DNA from: Fimenecus sp051881335
GTDB lineage: Bacteria > Bacillota > Clostridia > Oscillospirales > Acutalibacteraceae
NCBI GenBank assembly: GCA_051881335.1
Contig: JBJEPR010000009.1
Location: forward strand, 1 to 8,224
Reading direction: 5' to 3'
DNA length: 8,224 nt
Position numbers and translations under genes: made by a program. The first letter of the stretch is position 1; every line of letters begins with the position of its first letter. The notes beneath the pieces are model-generated. The model did not search any database. It was given only the letters and a program-made list of their open reading frames with translations, and was not told the DNA's origin. Positions 1-5,488 of the stretch are shown in pieces.

Positions 1-9
1 AATGCGTAG

Positions 10-29
10 GGAACGGTCTTGACCGTTCC
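10..29. repeat. Short perfect inverted repeat near the window edge
   Basis: GGAACGGTC at 10-18 and GACCGTTCC at 21-29 are exact inverted complements separated by two bases, giving a stem of about eight to nine base pairs. Neither strand has a convincing T-tract after the stem, so it is a poor intrinsic terminator. Its placement between transcription units is compatible with the edge of a dispersed palindromic repeat or with the end of a gene left of the window. Only one copy is visible here, so the repeat idea cannot be tested in this window. Confidence 0.4.
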
Positions 30-80
30 GTTAATTCCACGCCAAACCCCAATTTATCTCTCTACAAAGACCATACTGTA

Positions 81-111
81 AAGAAAAACGGATGCTGTTC
101 GGCATCCGTTT
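81..111 (-). terminator. Intrinsic terminator of the upp/DUF1643 unit
   Basis: AAACGGATGC (86-95) and GCATCCGTTT (102-111) form a perfect 10-bp stem with a six-base loop. Read on the minus strand, the stem is followed by a T-rich tract (TTTTTCTTT, including the stem's terminal Ts). It starts five bases downstream of the DUF1643 stop codon, so it ends leftward transcription. Confidence 0.9.
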
Positions 112-115
112 GTTG

Positions 116-739
116 CTATTCAGCAAACCGTTTTTGATAGCTTTCCATATCAAAATCATCTAAAGGGGTGTCTTTTTTCAGATACAACGGGTGGTGCGGG
201 TGGCCTTTGACCGAAATTTTCCCCGCCGAAACCCAATGCGCGTTGTGCGCGTTTCCGAGTTCGATAATCTCGCGCAGACACAAATTCAAATACTTGCGCT
301 TTTCCACAATATTGCCCCACGCCGCCCAAACGGTCGGGTGTTCCCCGTGACAGAGGCTTAATGCGTATGCAAATGCCTTTTTGTTTTCCTCGTGCAAATG
401 TGCGTTGAAATGCTTTTCCATATCATCCGGATTGGTCGCGCGCTGGGCGTAAACATTGAGCATAATAAAACTGTCAAATCCGTTAAATAAAGCAATGCGT
501 TCTGCAGATTTCAAGGTGTTGTCCAGTTCGTCGGGCGCGGCGGTTGAGGGGTTAATGCCGTAGCAAATCAGCGGATTTTTGCCGCGCGTGCCGAGTATGT
601 AACGGTATTCGTCATATTTGTTCGGCACAAACAGCCATTTTTGCACATCGTACTCTGCAGCAGGCTTTAAAGCAGATTGCAGTGCGGGTGCAAAATCCGC
701 AATTTCGATTTCGCCGGTTTCACAAGTCGGAATATGCAT
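116..739 (-). CDS. DUF1643 domain-containing protein
   Basis: A 207-residue soluble protein with no signal peptide or membrane segment. It carries the conserved blocks of the DUF1643 family: GINPSTA at residues 61-67, LDNT at 72-75, NVYAQRATNP at 95-104, a WAAWGN block near 138-143, and a C-terminal GHPHHPLYL block. The biochemical function of the family is not established, and I do not assign one. The ATG at 739 is preceded on the minus strand by GAAGGAGTG, a good ribosome binding site at normal spacing. The gene lies 77 bp downstream of upp on the same strand with no obvious terminator between them, so it is probably co-transcribed with upp and ends at the terminator at 81-111. The domain assignment rests on recognised motifs. 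Any link to pyrimidine metabolism is only positional. Confidence 0.85.
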   Translation of the reverse strand: MHIPTCETGEIEIADFAPALQSALKPAAEYDVQKWLFVPNKYDEYRYILGTRGKNPLICYGINPSTAAPDELDNTLKSAERIALFNGFDSFIMLNVYAQRATNPDDMEKHFNAHLHEENKKAFAYALSLCHGEHPTVWAAWGNIVEKRKYLNLCLREIIELGNAHNAHWVSAGKISVKGHPHHPLYLKKDTPLDDFDMESYQKRFAE

Positions 740-816
740 AAATGCACTCCTTCAATTTAAAAATTATGAAAGCATTTTGTGTCGTGTGCCGTTACCGGGC
801 AAAACAAATCCTGTGC

Positions 817-1491
817 TTAGGGTTTTGCCTGTCTTGCGGGCTTATAACTGCAAGTGCCGCAAATGCGGTCACCCGCGTCGCCTGCGGCGGTAACGATATA
901 GCCGTCTTTGTTTAAGCCGCCGGGAATATATTTCGCGGCGTAAATTTTTACATCGGGGTGCTTTTCATATAATAGCTTCACGCCGACATCCGACGCGAAA
1001 ATGCACATCACCTTAATCTCTTGACAGCCCTCTTTTTTCAGGTAGTCAATGGCGGCGTCCACACTGCCGCCCGTTGCGAGTGCAGGGTCTACGATAATCA
1101 CCGGTCCTGCGGTAATGTCCACAGGCATTTTGTAGTAATATGTAATCGGTTTCAGTGTTTCCTGGTCGCGGTAAAGCCCGATATGCCCGACCTTTGCCGT
1201 CGGGGAAAGGCGGCGAAGCCCCTCTACCATACCAAGCCCTGCGCGGAGAATCGGTACGATGGTAAAATCTTCGGCAAGAACGGGGGAGTCAAAATCGGCA
1301 AGCGGCGCTTGAATGGGAATTTCCTTTGTTTTCAAGTCTTTTAATGCTTCATAGCCCATCAGCATCGTCAGCTCGTCCACAATTTCGCAAAATTCCTTGG
1401 AACCTGTGTTGATGTCGCAAAGATGCGTTACCTTATGCGCAACCAAAGGGTGGTCGCCGAAGCTTGTTAGATTTTTTGTGAATTCTTCCAT
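817..1491 (-). CDS. upp: Uracil phosphoribosyltransferase (UPRT)
   Basis: Cytosolic salvage enzyme converting uracil plus PRPP to UMP and pyrophosphate. The ATG at 1491 gives 224 residues (the family is usually about 208-210). It has GAGGG upstream and aligns with family N-termini; the open frame extends further upstream, but that stretch covers the promoter. Visible signatures are LMGYEALKDL at 44-53, the TIVPILRAGLGM block at 77-88, GLYRDQETLKP at 105-115, the PRPP-binding VDPALATGGSV at 134-144, and the C-terminal GDAGDR at 204-209. The uracil-binding region is atypical: the usual Asp-containing segment before LN reads AAKYIPGGLN (185-194), and the usual YIVPGLGDAGDRIFGT reads YIVTAAGDAGDRICGT (198-213). 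About 11 extra residues follow this block. It is divergent from pyrR and probably co-transcribed with the downstream DUF1643 gene. UPRT identity is secure; substrate range may differ from the standard enzyme. Confidence 0.93.
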   Translation of the reverse strand: MEEFTKNLTSFGDHPLVAHKVTHLCDINTGSKEFCEIVDELTMLMGYEALKDLKTKEIPIQAPLADFDSPVLAEDFTIVPILRAGLGMVEGLRRLSPTAKVGHIGLYRDQETLKPITYYYKMPVDITAGPVIIVDPALATGGSVDAAIDYLKKEGCQEIKVMCIFASDVGVKLLYEKHPDVKIYAAKYIPGGLNKDGYIVTAAGDAGDRICGTCSYKPARQAKP

Positions 1492-1522
1492 ATTTTTCCC
1501 TCGTTTTCGACTGATTTTTTTA

Positions 1523-1551
1523 ATCATATCATATTTTTGACCCTTTGACAA
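1523..1551 (-). promoter_or_regulatory. upp promoter (sigma-A type)
   Basis: On the minus strand, TTGTCA (1546-1551) and TATGAT (1523-1528) are separated by exactly 17 bp, with a TGA extended -10 just upstream of TATGAT. Transcription should start near 1516, giving a leader of only about 25 nt to the upp ATG at 1491, too short for an attenuator. Confidence 0.8.
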
Positions 1552-1587
1552 GTGTGTTTGCGGCAACTTCCCGCCTTCCGACTTCGG

Positions 1588-1616
1588 TTGACATAAAAAT
1601 GCGCCTATGCTATACT
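1588..1616 (+). promoter_or_regulatory. pyrR promoter (sigma-A type)
   Basis: TTGACA (1588-1593) and TATACT (1611-1616) are 17 bp apart, with a TGC extended -10 directly upstream of TATACT. The predicted start near 1623 leaves a leader of about 17 nt, which is almost only the ribosome binding site. The usual long pyr attenuator leader is therefore absent in front of pyrR. Confidence 0.87.
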
Positions 1617-1639
1617 TTTCAGTCAGAAGAGGTGTTTTT

Positions 1640-2206
1640 ATGGAGAACCGGCAAAGCCGTTTGGAAACCAAGGTGCAGGTGTTGGACGAGGCGGCGGTGA
1701 AAAGGGCGCTGATGCGCATTTCTTATGAAATTGTTGAAAAATGTGCCGATTTATCCAATCTTGTGGTGGTTGGTATCCGTACAAGAGGCGTACCCATTGC
1801 ACAGATGATTGCCGCCAACATTCAAAAAAACAGCGGCGTTGAAATTCCCGTGGGGTCTTTGGACATTACATTTTATCGGGATGACCTTGAGAAAATTGAT
1901 GAGGCTCCGAAACTGAGCGATAGCAAGATTGCCGCGGATATCAACGGCAAAGAGGTCGTGCTGGTGGACGATGTGCTCTATACGGGGCGCACGGCGCGCG
2001 CGGCGATCGACGCGTTATTTTCTTTGGGCAGACCCGGCAAAATCCGTCTGGCGGTTTTGGTGGACCGCGGGCATCGGGAATTGCCCATTCGCCCCGATTA
2101 TGTCGGGAAAAATATTCCCACCGCGCTTTCGGAGGTCATCAAGGTGCATATGGATGTCACCGACGGCAAAACCGGCGTGGATATTTGTAAAGTTGTTCGG
2201 GATTGA
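1640..2206 (+). CDS. pyrR: PyrR: pyrimidine operon RNA-binding attenuator / UPRT
   Basis: In Bacillota, PyrR binds a hairpin in pyr mRNA leaders when UMP or UTP is high and promotes transcription termination; it also has weak uracil phosphoribosyltransferase activity. The protein is 188 residues, close to the usual 180. The PRPP loop VVLVDDVLYTGRT is at residues 106-118, and other typical blocks are VGIRTRGVPIA, GSLDITFYRDDL and LVDRGHRELPIRPDYVGKNIPT. The ATG at 1640 has AGAAGAGG upstream at good spacing and fits the family N-terminus; an in-frame ATG at 1607 lies between the -35 and -10 elements and cannot be the start. The DUF523 gene follows after 14 bp and the uraA leader after that. The conserved basic GIRTRG region is intact, consistent with RNA binding. 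The likely target visible here is the uraA leader at 2733-2853. Confidence 0.95.
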   Translation: MENRQSRLETKVQVLDEAAVKRALMRISYEIVEKCADLSNLVVVGIRTRGVPIAQMIAANIQKNSGVEIPVGSLDITFYRDDLEKIDEAPKLSDSKIAADINGKEVVLVDDVLYTGRTARAAIDALFSLGRPGKIRLAVLVDRGHRELPIRPDYVGKNIPTALSEVIKVHMDVTDGKTGVDICKVVRD

Positions 2207-2220
2207 AAAGGGGAAAACAT

Positions 2221-2667
2221 ATGGCAAAAATGATTGTAAGCGCATGTCTTTTCGGCTGTGATTGCCGTTATAAAGGCGATAACTGTAAAAATGAAGCATT
2301 GGTAGCCTTGGCACAAAAGCATACACTTGTGCCCGTCTGCCCTGAGCAGTTGGGGGGGCTCCCGACGCCGCGTAATCCTGCCGAAATTTGCGGGGACAGG
2401 GTTGTATCCAATGTCGGAAAAGATGTGACCAATGCATACACACAAGGTGCCGAAACGGCGCTGTATATCGCAAAAACTGTCGGTGCAGATGCCGCCGTGC
2501 TCAAGGCAAACAGCCCCTCGTGCGGAAAAGGAATAATCTATGACGGCACATTTACGGGGCAAAAAACCGCAGGTGACGGCGTAACCGCAAAACGGTTTGC
2601 GGCGGCCGGTATACCGGTGTTTACCGAAAATGAAATGGACGCACTTTTGTCTTTCCTCGGCGAATAA
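2221..2667 (+). CDS. DUF523 protein, TudS-like thiouracil desulfidase family
   Basis: A 148-residue single-domain DUF523 protein. Characterised members (TudS) are iron-sulfur enzymes that remove sulfur from thiouracil to release uracil, using a [4Fe-4S] cluster held by three conserved cysteines; related DUF523-DUF1722 proteins (RudS) act on 4-thiouridine in tRNA. Candidate cluster ligands are Cys9 (VSACLFG), Cys40 (PVCPEQLGGLPTPR) and Cys101 (KANSPSCG), with the conserved Ser98 and the nearby Glu42. There is no DUF1722 extension, so it resembles the TudS form. The ATG at 2221 is preceded by AAAAGGGG right after the pyrR stop; a TTG at 2203 is possible but would place that Shine-Dalgarno inside the gene. 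The 14-bp gap to pyrR indicates co-transcription. Family membership is clear. The desulfidase activity and its substrate (free thiouracil, thio-UMP or something else) are inferred from the family and from the uracil-salvage neighbours. Confidence 0.88.
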   Translation: MAKMIVSACLFGCDCRYKGDNCKNEALVALAQKHTLVPVCPEQLGGLPTPRNPAEICGDRVVSNVGKDVTNAYTQGAETALYIAKTVGADAAVLKANSPSCGKGIIYDGTFTGQKTAGDGVTAKRFAAAGIPVFTENEMDALLSFLGE

Positions 2668-2696
2668 AATCTTTTTTCGCGTTTTTCCGAAAAGGA

Positions 2697-2726
2697 TTGA
2701 CAAGAACTGCGTTTCTATGTTATACT
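2697..2726 (+). promoter_or_regulatory. uraA promoter (sigma-A type)
   Basis: TTGACA (2697-2702) and TATACT (2721-2726) are separated by 18 bp, with TGT directly upstream of the -10 (extended -10). The predicted start near 2733 produces a leader of about 158 nt before uraA, in contrast to the very short leaders of upp and pyrR. No T-tracted terminator separates the DUF523 gene from this promoter; only a weak, wobble-rich stem at 2668-2698 is visible, so read-through into the leader is possible. Confidence 0.82.
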
Positions 2727-2732
2727 GCACAC

Positions 2733-2853
2733 AAATCAACGCGGCAATCTTTAAATTCGATACAGAGATATCGACAAGATGTATGTGCGGCATATTTGAA
2801 TAGGGCTATTTTATGTTGCATATGAACCTTGTCAATATTGACAAGGTTTTTTT
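2733..2853 (+). promoter_or_regulatory. uraA leader: candidate PyrR-type transcription attenuator
   Basis: Two exclusive folds are visible. Fold 1: a bulged hairpin with lower stem ATCTT/AAGAT (2747-2751 with 2776-2780), an asymmetric bulge (five bases at 2752-2756 against one at 2775), upper stem TCGATA/TATCGA (2757-2762 with 2769-2774) and hexaloop CAGAGA (2763-2768). This leaves the terminator at 2825-2853 free to form. Fold 2: 2768-2794 pairs with 2812-2838, 24 of 27 positions (20 Watson-Crick, 4 G-U), using up the 3' arms of hairpin 1 and the 5' arm of the terminator. PyrR-binding RNAs have a lower stem, a 5'-side bulge, an upper stem and a CNGNGA hexaloop (consensus ARUCCNGNGAGGYU). The hexaloop and architecture match here, but the four stem bases on each side do not, although they are fully paired. 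The two folds are seen in the sequence; PyrR as the ligand-responsive factor is inferred. Confidence 0.72.
2825..2853 (+). terminator. Attenuator terminator in the uraA leader
   Basis: AACCTTGTCA (2825-2834) and TGACAAGGTT (2839-2848) form a perfect 10-bp stem with loop ATAT, followed by a run of T to 2853. It lies 37 bp upstream of the uraA start and downstream of the uraA promoter. It must therefore be conditional, or uraA would not be expressed. Confidence 0.9.
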
Positions 2854-2890
2854 ATTGCATTGCCGGGAAAAATAAGGAGGAGTATCCAAA

Positions 2891-4366
2891 ATGAAACTCA
2901 TTTATGACATCGGCGACCGCCCCAAGTTCAGTAAAACCCTAATCTTTGCTTTTCAGCAAATGATTGCGATTATGGCGGCAACATTGCTCGTTCCGATTTT
3001 GATGTCAACTTATGCAATGAGCAACGGCGAGACTTTGAGCTTTGACCCTGCCGCCGCACTCTTCGGTGCAGGCATCGGAACACTCGTTTATATTCTCTGC
3101 ACCAAACGCAGAAGCCCTGTTTTCTTAGGGTCCTCGTTCACCTTCCTCGGCGCTTACGCCGCTGTTATCGGTATGAACTACGGCTACTGGGGCGTGCTTA
3201 TCGGTATTGCGTTTGCAGGCCTTGTGTATGTGTTGCTTGCTGTCATCATTAAGCTGGTCGGCTCCAAATGGGTAAATAAGCTGATGCCGGCAGTTATTAT
3301 CGGGCCGATTGTTACCTTAATCGGTTTGTCGCTCTCCGGAACGGCGACCTCGTGGATGTCCGGCAACGGCGGCAGTGATTACAGCCTGTTGACCATTCTC
3401 ATCGGCGCTGTTACATTCCTGACGATTGTGCTCGTCTCCGTGAAAGGCTCCAAAACGCTTCGCTTAATTCCTTTTATCATCGGCGTCGGCGTCGGCTATA
3501 TTTTGGCACTGGCGTTCACCTTAATCGGTATGGCGGCTGATATTCCCGCTTTGCAGATTTTGAGCTTCGACGCCTTCAAAGAGGCGTTCGTACCTTTCGG
3601 TCTGACCTCAATTGTAGATTATCCGAAATTTACTTTCTTAAAAGCAATTACCGAGCATCCGGAAGGCGTGCTTCCGATTGACGGTGCGGCTTTGGGCAAT
3701 ATCGCAATGACCTTTGTGCCGATTGCAGTTGTGGAACTGGCACAGCACATTGCCGACCACAAAAACTTAAGCTCGATTATCAATAAAGACTTGATTGCCG
3801 ACCCCGGTCTTGATAAGACCTTGCTCGGTGACGGTCTCGGCTCTATCGTCGGCGGTTTGTTCGGCGGCGCGGCAAACACCACCTACGGCGAATCCATCGG
3901 CTGTGTTGCGATTACCGGAAATGCTTCTGTCGTGTCCATCATTACCGCTTCTTTCGGGTGTATGATTCTTTCCTTCTTTACGCCTTTTGTTGCGTTGATT
4001 AACTCCATTCCGAAATGCGTTATGGGCGGCGCTTGCGTTGCGCTGTATGGCTTCATTGCTGTATCGGGACTTCAAATGCTCAAAAAGGTGGACCTTGGCA
4101 ACAACAAGAACTTGTTTGTGGTCAGTGCCATCTTGGTGACCGGTATCGGCGGTCTGTCTCTGAATTTCGGCACAAACTCTGCAACCGGCGGCCCGCTTCT
4201 GACCATCACTGCCCTTGCAACTGCACTTATCTTCGGTATCATTACCAATTTGGTTGTCAACGGCGGCAAAATGGGTACCGGCGAGGAAGAAGCCTCCGAC
4301 GCGCTTACCGGTGCGGCGGAAAATATGGGCAATGTCGAGTTTGAAGATACAAATAAAAAGAAATAA
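2891..4366 (+). CDS. uraA: Uracil permease (NCS2 family)
   Basis: Inner-membrane uracil:proton symporter of the nucleobase/ascorbate NCS2 family, supplying substrate to Upp. It has 491 residues, with many hydrophobic membrane segments and a hydrophilic, acidic C-terminal tail of roughly 40 residues that makes it longer than E. coli UraA (429). The N-terminal block of GDRPKFSKTLIFAFQQMIAI is typical of uracil permeases. The substrate-site residues appear as VELAQHIADH (Glu282 and His286, with the same four-residue spacing as Glu241/His245 in UraA) and GGAANTTYGESIG (Glu334, matching UraA Glu290). The ATG at 2891 follows AAGGAGGAG at ideal spacing. It has its own promoter and an attenuator-like leader, and a strong terminator (4407-4441) isolates it from plsY. 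Xanthine or other base specificity cannot be fully excluded by eye, but context and the N-terminal block favour uracil. pyrP is a synonym used in Bacillus. Confidence 0.93.
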   Translation: MKLIYDIGDRPKFSKTLIFAFQQMIAIMAATLLVPILMSTYAMSNGETLSFDPAAALFGAGIGTLVYILCTKRRSPVFLGSSFTFLGAYAAVIGMNYGYWGVLIGIAFAGLVYVLLAVIIKLVGSKWVNKLMPAVIIGPIVTLIGLSLSGTATSWMSGNGGSDYSLLTILIGAVTFLTIVLVSVKGSKTLRLIPFIIGVGVGYILALAFTLIGMAADIPALQILSFDAFKEAFVPFGLTSIVDYPKFTFLKAITEHPEGVLPIDGAALGNIAMTFVPIAVVELAQHIADHKNLSSIINKDLIADPGLDKTLLGDGLGSIVGGLFGGAANTTYGESIGCVAITGNASVVSIITASFGCMILSFFTPFVALINSIPKCVMGGACVALYGFIAVSGLQMLKKVDLGNNKNLFVVSAILVTGIGGLSLNFGTNSATGGPLLTITALATALIFGIITNLVVNGGKMGTGEEEASDALTGAAENMGNVEFEDTNKKK

Positions 4367-4406
4367 GCGGGTACGCAAGGGCCTAAAAGGACAAGCGTAA
4401 CTGCAA

Positions 4407-4441
4407 AAAATCCCTCTTGAAGAAATTTCAAGAGGGATTTT
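4407..4441 (+). terminator. Intrinsic terminator of uraA
   Basis: A perfect 15-bp inverted repeat pairs 4407-4421 with 4427-4441; the GC-rich core is TCCCTCTTGAA/TTCAAGAGGGA, the loop is five bases (GAAAT), and the flanks are A-tract and T-tract. It begins 40 bp after the uraA stop. The A-tract on the other side would allow bidirectional action, though no minus-strand gene arrives here. Confidence 0.93.
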
Positions 4442-4462
4442 GTATGTTCGACGGAATTTGCG

Positions 4463-4491
4463 TTGACAAAACAGGCCTGTCTGTTTATAAT
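4463..4491 (+). promoter_or_regulatory. plsY promoter, perfect sigma-A consensus with palindromic spacer
   Basis: TTGACA (4463-4468) and TATAAT (4486-4491) are both exact consensus with a 17-bp spacer. The spacer contains the palindrome ACAGGCCTGT (4471-4480), and AAACAG (4469-4474) and CTGTTT (4481-4486) form a second inverted pair around it. A repressor site in this position would block RNA polymerase; no known operator is recognised. The leader to plsY is about 32 nt and shows no structure. Confidence 0.88.
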
Positions 4492-4529
4492 ACCCTTACA
4501 TTGGATTTTATCAACAGGAGTTTCCCGAA

Positions 4530-5177
4530 ATGTTAAATTGGCTTTTATCGGCGGCAGTCGCGTATTTGCTCGGCTCGCTAAGCTTCGGCATTATTTTATC
4601 CAAAGCGAAATATAAAAAGGATATCCGTGATTACGGCTCTAATAATGCAGGGATGACCAATACTTTGCGCACCTTTGGCAAGGGTGCGGCGGCGTTTGTG
4701 TTTATTTTTGACGCGCTCAAAGGTGTAGCGGCAGTCCTTTTGGCAAAGTATTTGCTGTGCGGCACGCAAGACCCCGTGCTGTGTGCCTATATTGCCGTGC
4801 TTTTTGTGGTGCTCGGGCATATGTTCCCCGTGTATTTCGGCTTCAAGGGCGGGAAAGGTGCGGCAACAGCGCTCGGAGCGACAACGGCACTCCAACCGCT
4901 GACCTTCCCGCTTGTTATGGTGCCGTTTTTCATTGTGGTGCTGACCACCAAAATGGTGTCGCTTGCGTCGATTATTTCGGGCGCGCTGTTGCCCGTAGTC
5001 ACATTTTGCATTTATTATTTCAAAGGCGAGCCGACACTTGTGCCGACGGTCGGTACGGCGCTTTTGGCGGCGCTCATTATCTTTATGCACCGCTCCAACA
5101 TCAAACGGATTATAAAGGGTGAGGAACGAAAAATCGGCGCTGACAAAGTCAAAACCGACGAAGATTTGCCATCATAA
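4530..5177 (+). CDS. plsY: Acyl-phosphate:glycerol-3-phosphate acyltransferase PlsY
   Basis: Integral membrane enzyme that transfers an acyl chain from acyl-phosphate to glycerol 3-phosphate, giving lysophosphatidic acid, the first committed step of phospholipid synthesis in most bacteria. It has 215 residues, slightly longer than the usual 200. The three family motifs are visible: GS at 15-16 with GSNNAGMTN at 36-44; GHMFPVYFGFKGGKGAAT at 96-113, the phosphate-binding glycine-rich loop; and HRSNIKRIIKGEE from residue 187. Hydrophobic membrane segments lie between them, and a short charged tail follows. The ATG at 4530 is preceded by AGGAG nine bases upstream. It is monocistronic: its own consensus promoter lies upstream, and its transcript probably ends at the hairpin 5323-5354 inside the convergent DUF1294 gene. 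The stop codon overlaps the 3' end of that gene. Confidence 0.95.
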   Translation: MLNWLLSAAVAYLLGSLSFGIILSKAKYKKDIRDYGSNNAGMTNTLRTFGKGAAAFVFIFDALKGVAAVLLAKYLLCGTQDPVLCAYIAVLFVVLGHMFPVYFGFKGGKGAATALGATTALQPLTFPLVMVPFFIVVLTTKMVSLASIISGALLPVVTFCIYYFKGEPTLVPTVGTALLAALIIFMHRSNIKRIIKGEERKIGADKVKTDEDLPS

Positions 5178-5468
5178 ATACAAGGATAAGCAAAGCAAAA
5201 TTGTTGCTTGTAAAAGAATTTCCAGCGGCAGACCGACCATAAATTTTTTATGCCGCGTTTTGTGGCGGATGCAAAGCATAGTAAAGAGCATCGGCAGCGC
5301 CGCGCCCAATAACCCAACCAGCAGAAGAGTCCGTTCGGGGACTCTTCTTTTTTTGCGCTTTGCCTGCGGTTTTCCGTTGTGCACAGCCGCCAGTTTGTCA
5401 TAAACAGTCATAAGTACCCCGACTGCTGAAATACAAATAAACCAGAGCAGTATGTATGTGTCACGCAT
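5172..5468 (-). CDS. DUF1294 family small membrane protein
   Basis: A 98-residue integral membrane protein of unknown function. Three hydrophobic segments (about 4-22, 47-66 and 79-97) flank a basic loop, AKRKKRRVPER, at 36-46. DUF1294 hallmarks are YDK at 23-25, RVPE at 42-45 and RHKTRHKKF at 68-76. The length fits a stand-alone DUF1294 protein; in some bacteria the domain is fused to a cold-shock domain, which is absent here. The ATG at 5468 has only a modest ribosome binding site (GGTGATG). The gene has its own promoter (5489-5517), diverges from the GHL10 gene and converges on plsY, sharing six bases (5172-5177). Its middle part, encoding residues roughly 39-49, contains on the opposite strand the likely plsY terminator. 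Confidence 0.88.
   Translation of the reverse strand: MRDTYILLWFICISAVGVLMTVYDKLAAVHNGKPQAKRKKRRVPERTLLLVGLLGAALPMLFTMLCIRHKTRHKKFMVGLPLEILLQATILLCLSLYL
5323..5354 (+). terminator. plsY terminator embedded in the DUF1294 coding sequence
   Basis: AGAAGAGTCC (5323-5332) and GGACTCTTCT (5339-5348) form a perfect 10-bp stem with loop GTTCGG, followed by T to 5354 on the plus strand. It lies about 145 bp beyond the plsY stop. On the minus strand the hairpin is preceded, not followed, by the homopolymer, so it should stop plus-strand transcripts only and leave DUF1294 transcription largely intact. Confidence 0.85.
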
Positions 5469-5488
5469 AGTGTTTCATCACCGCTTGT

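Noticed and set aside
1607..1639. Upstream in-frame ATG giving an 11-residue longer PyrR
   Set aside because: It lies between the -35 and -10 elements of the pyrR promoter, upstream of the predicted transcript start, whereas the ATG at 1640 has a good ribosome binding site.
1492..1719. Longer Upp start extending the frame to 1719
   Set aside because: The extra sequence covers the divergent promoters and the pyrR start and does not resemble UPRT N-termini.
2203..2220. TTG start for the DUF523 gene overlapping the pyrR stop
   Set aside because: It would bury the AAAAGGGG ribosome binding site in the coding sequence; the ATG at 2221 fits the family N-terminus.
2668..2698. Possible terminator between the DUF523 gene and the uraA promoter
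   Set aside because: The stem depends on A-T and G-U pairs and no T-tract follows it, so I do not call it a terminator.
2015..2793. Long minus-strand open frames opposite pyrR and the DUF523 gene
   Set aside because: Their translations are Cys/His/Arg-rich without family motifs and lie opposite well-supported genes, so they are shadows.
2779..2799. Six-codon ATG open frame in the uraA leader as a possible leader peptide
   Set aside because: It has no ribosome binding site and no informative codon run, and it lies within the antiterminator 5' arm, so it is most likely accidental.
2696..2845. ATTGACAAG occurring both at the uraA -35 (2696-2704) and in the leader terminator (2837-2845)
   Set aside because: A nine-base direct match, explained by the -35 consensus and the terminator arm; I see no further repeat structure around either copy.
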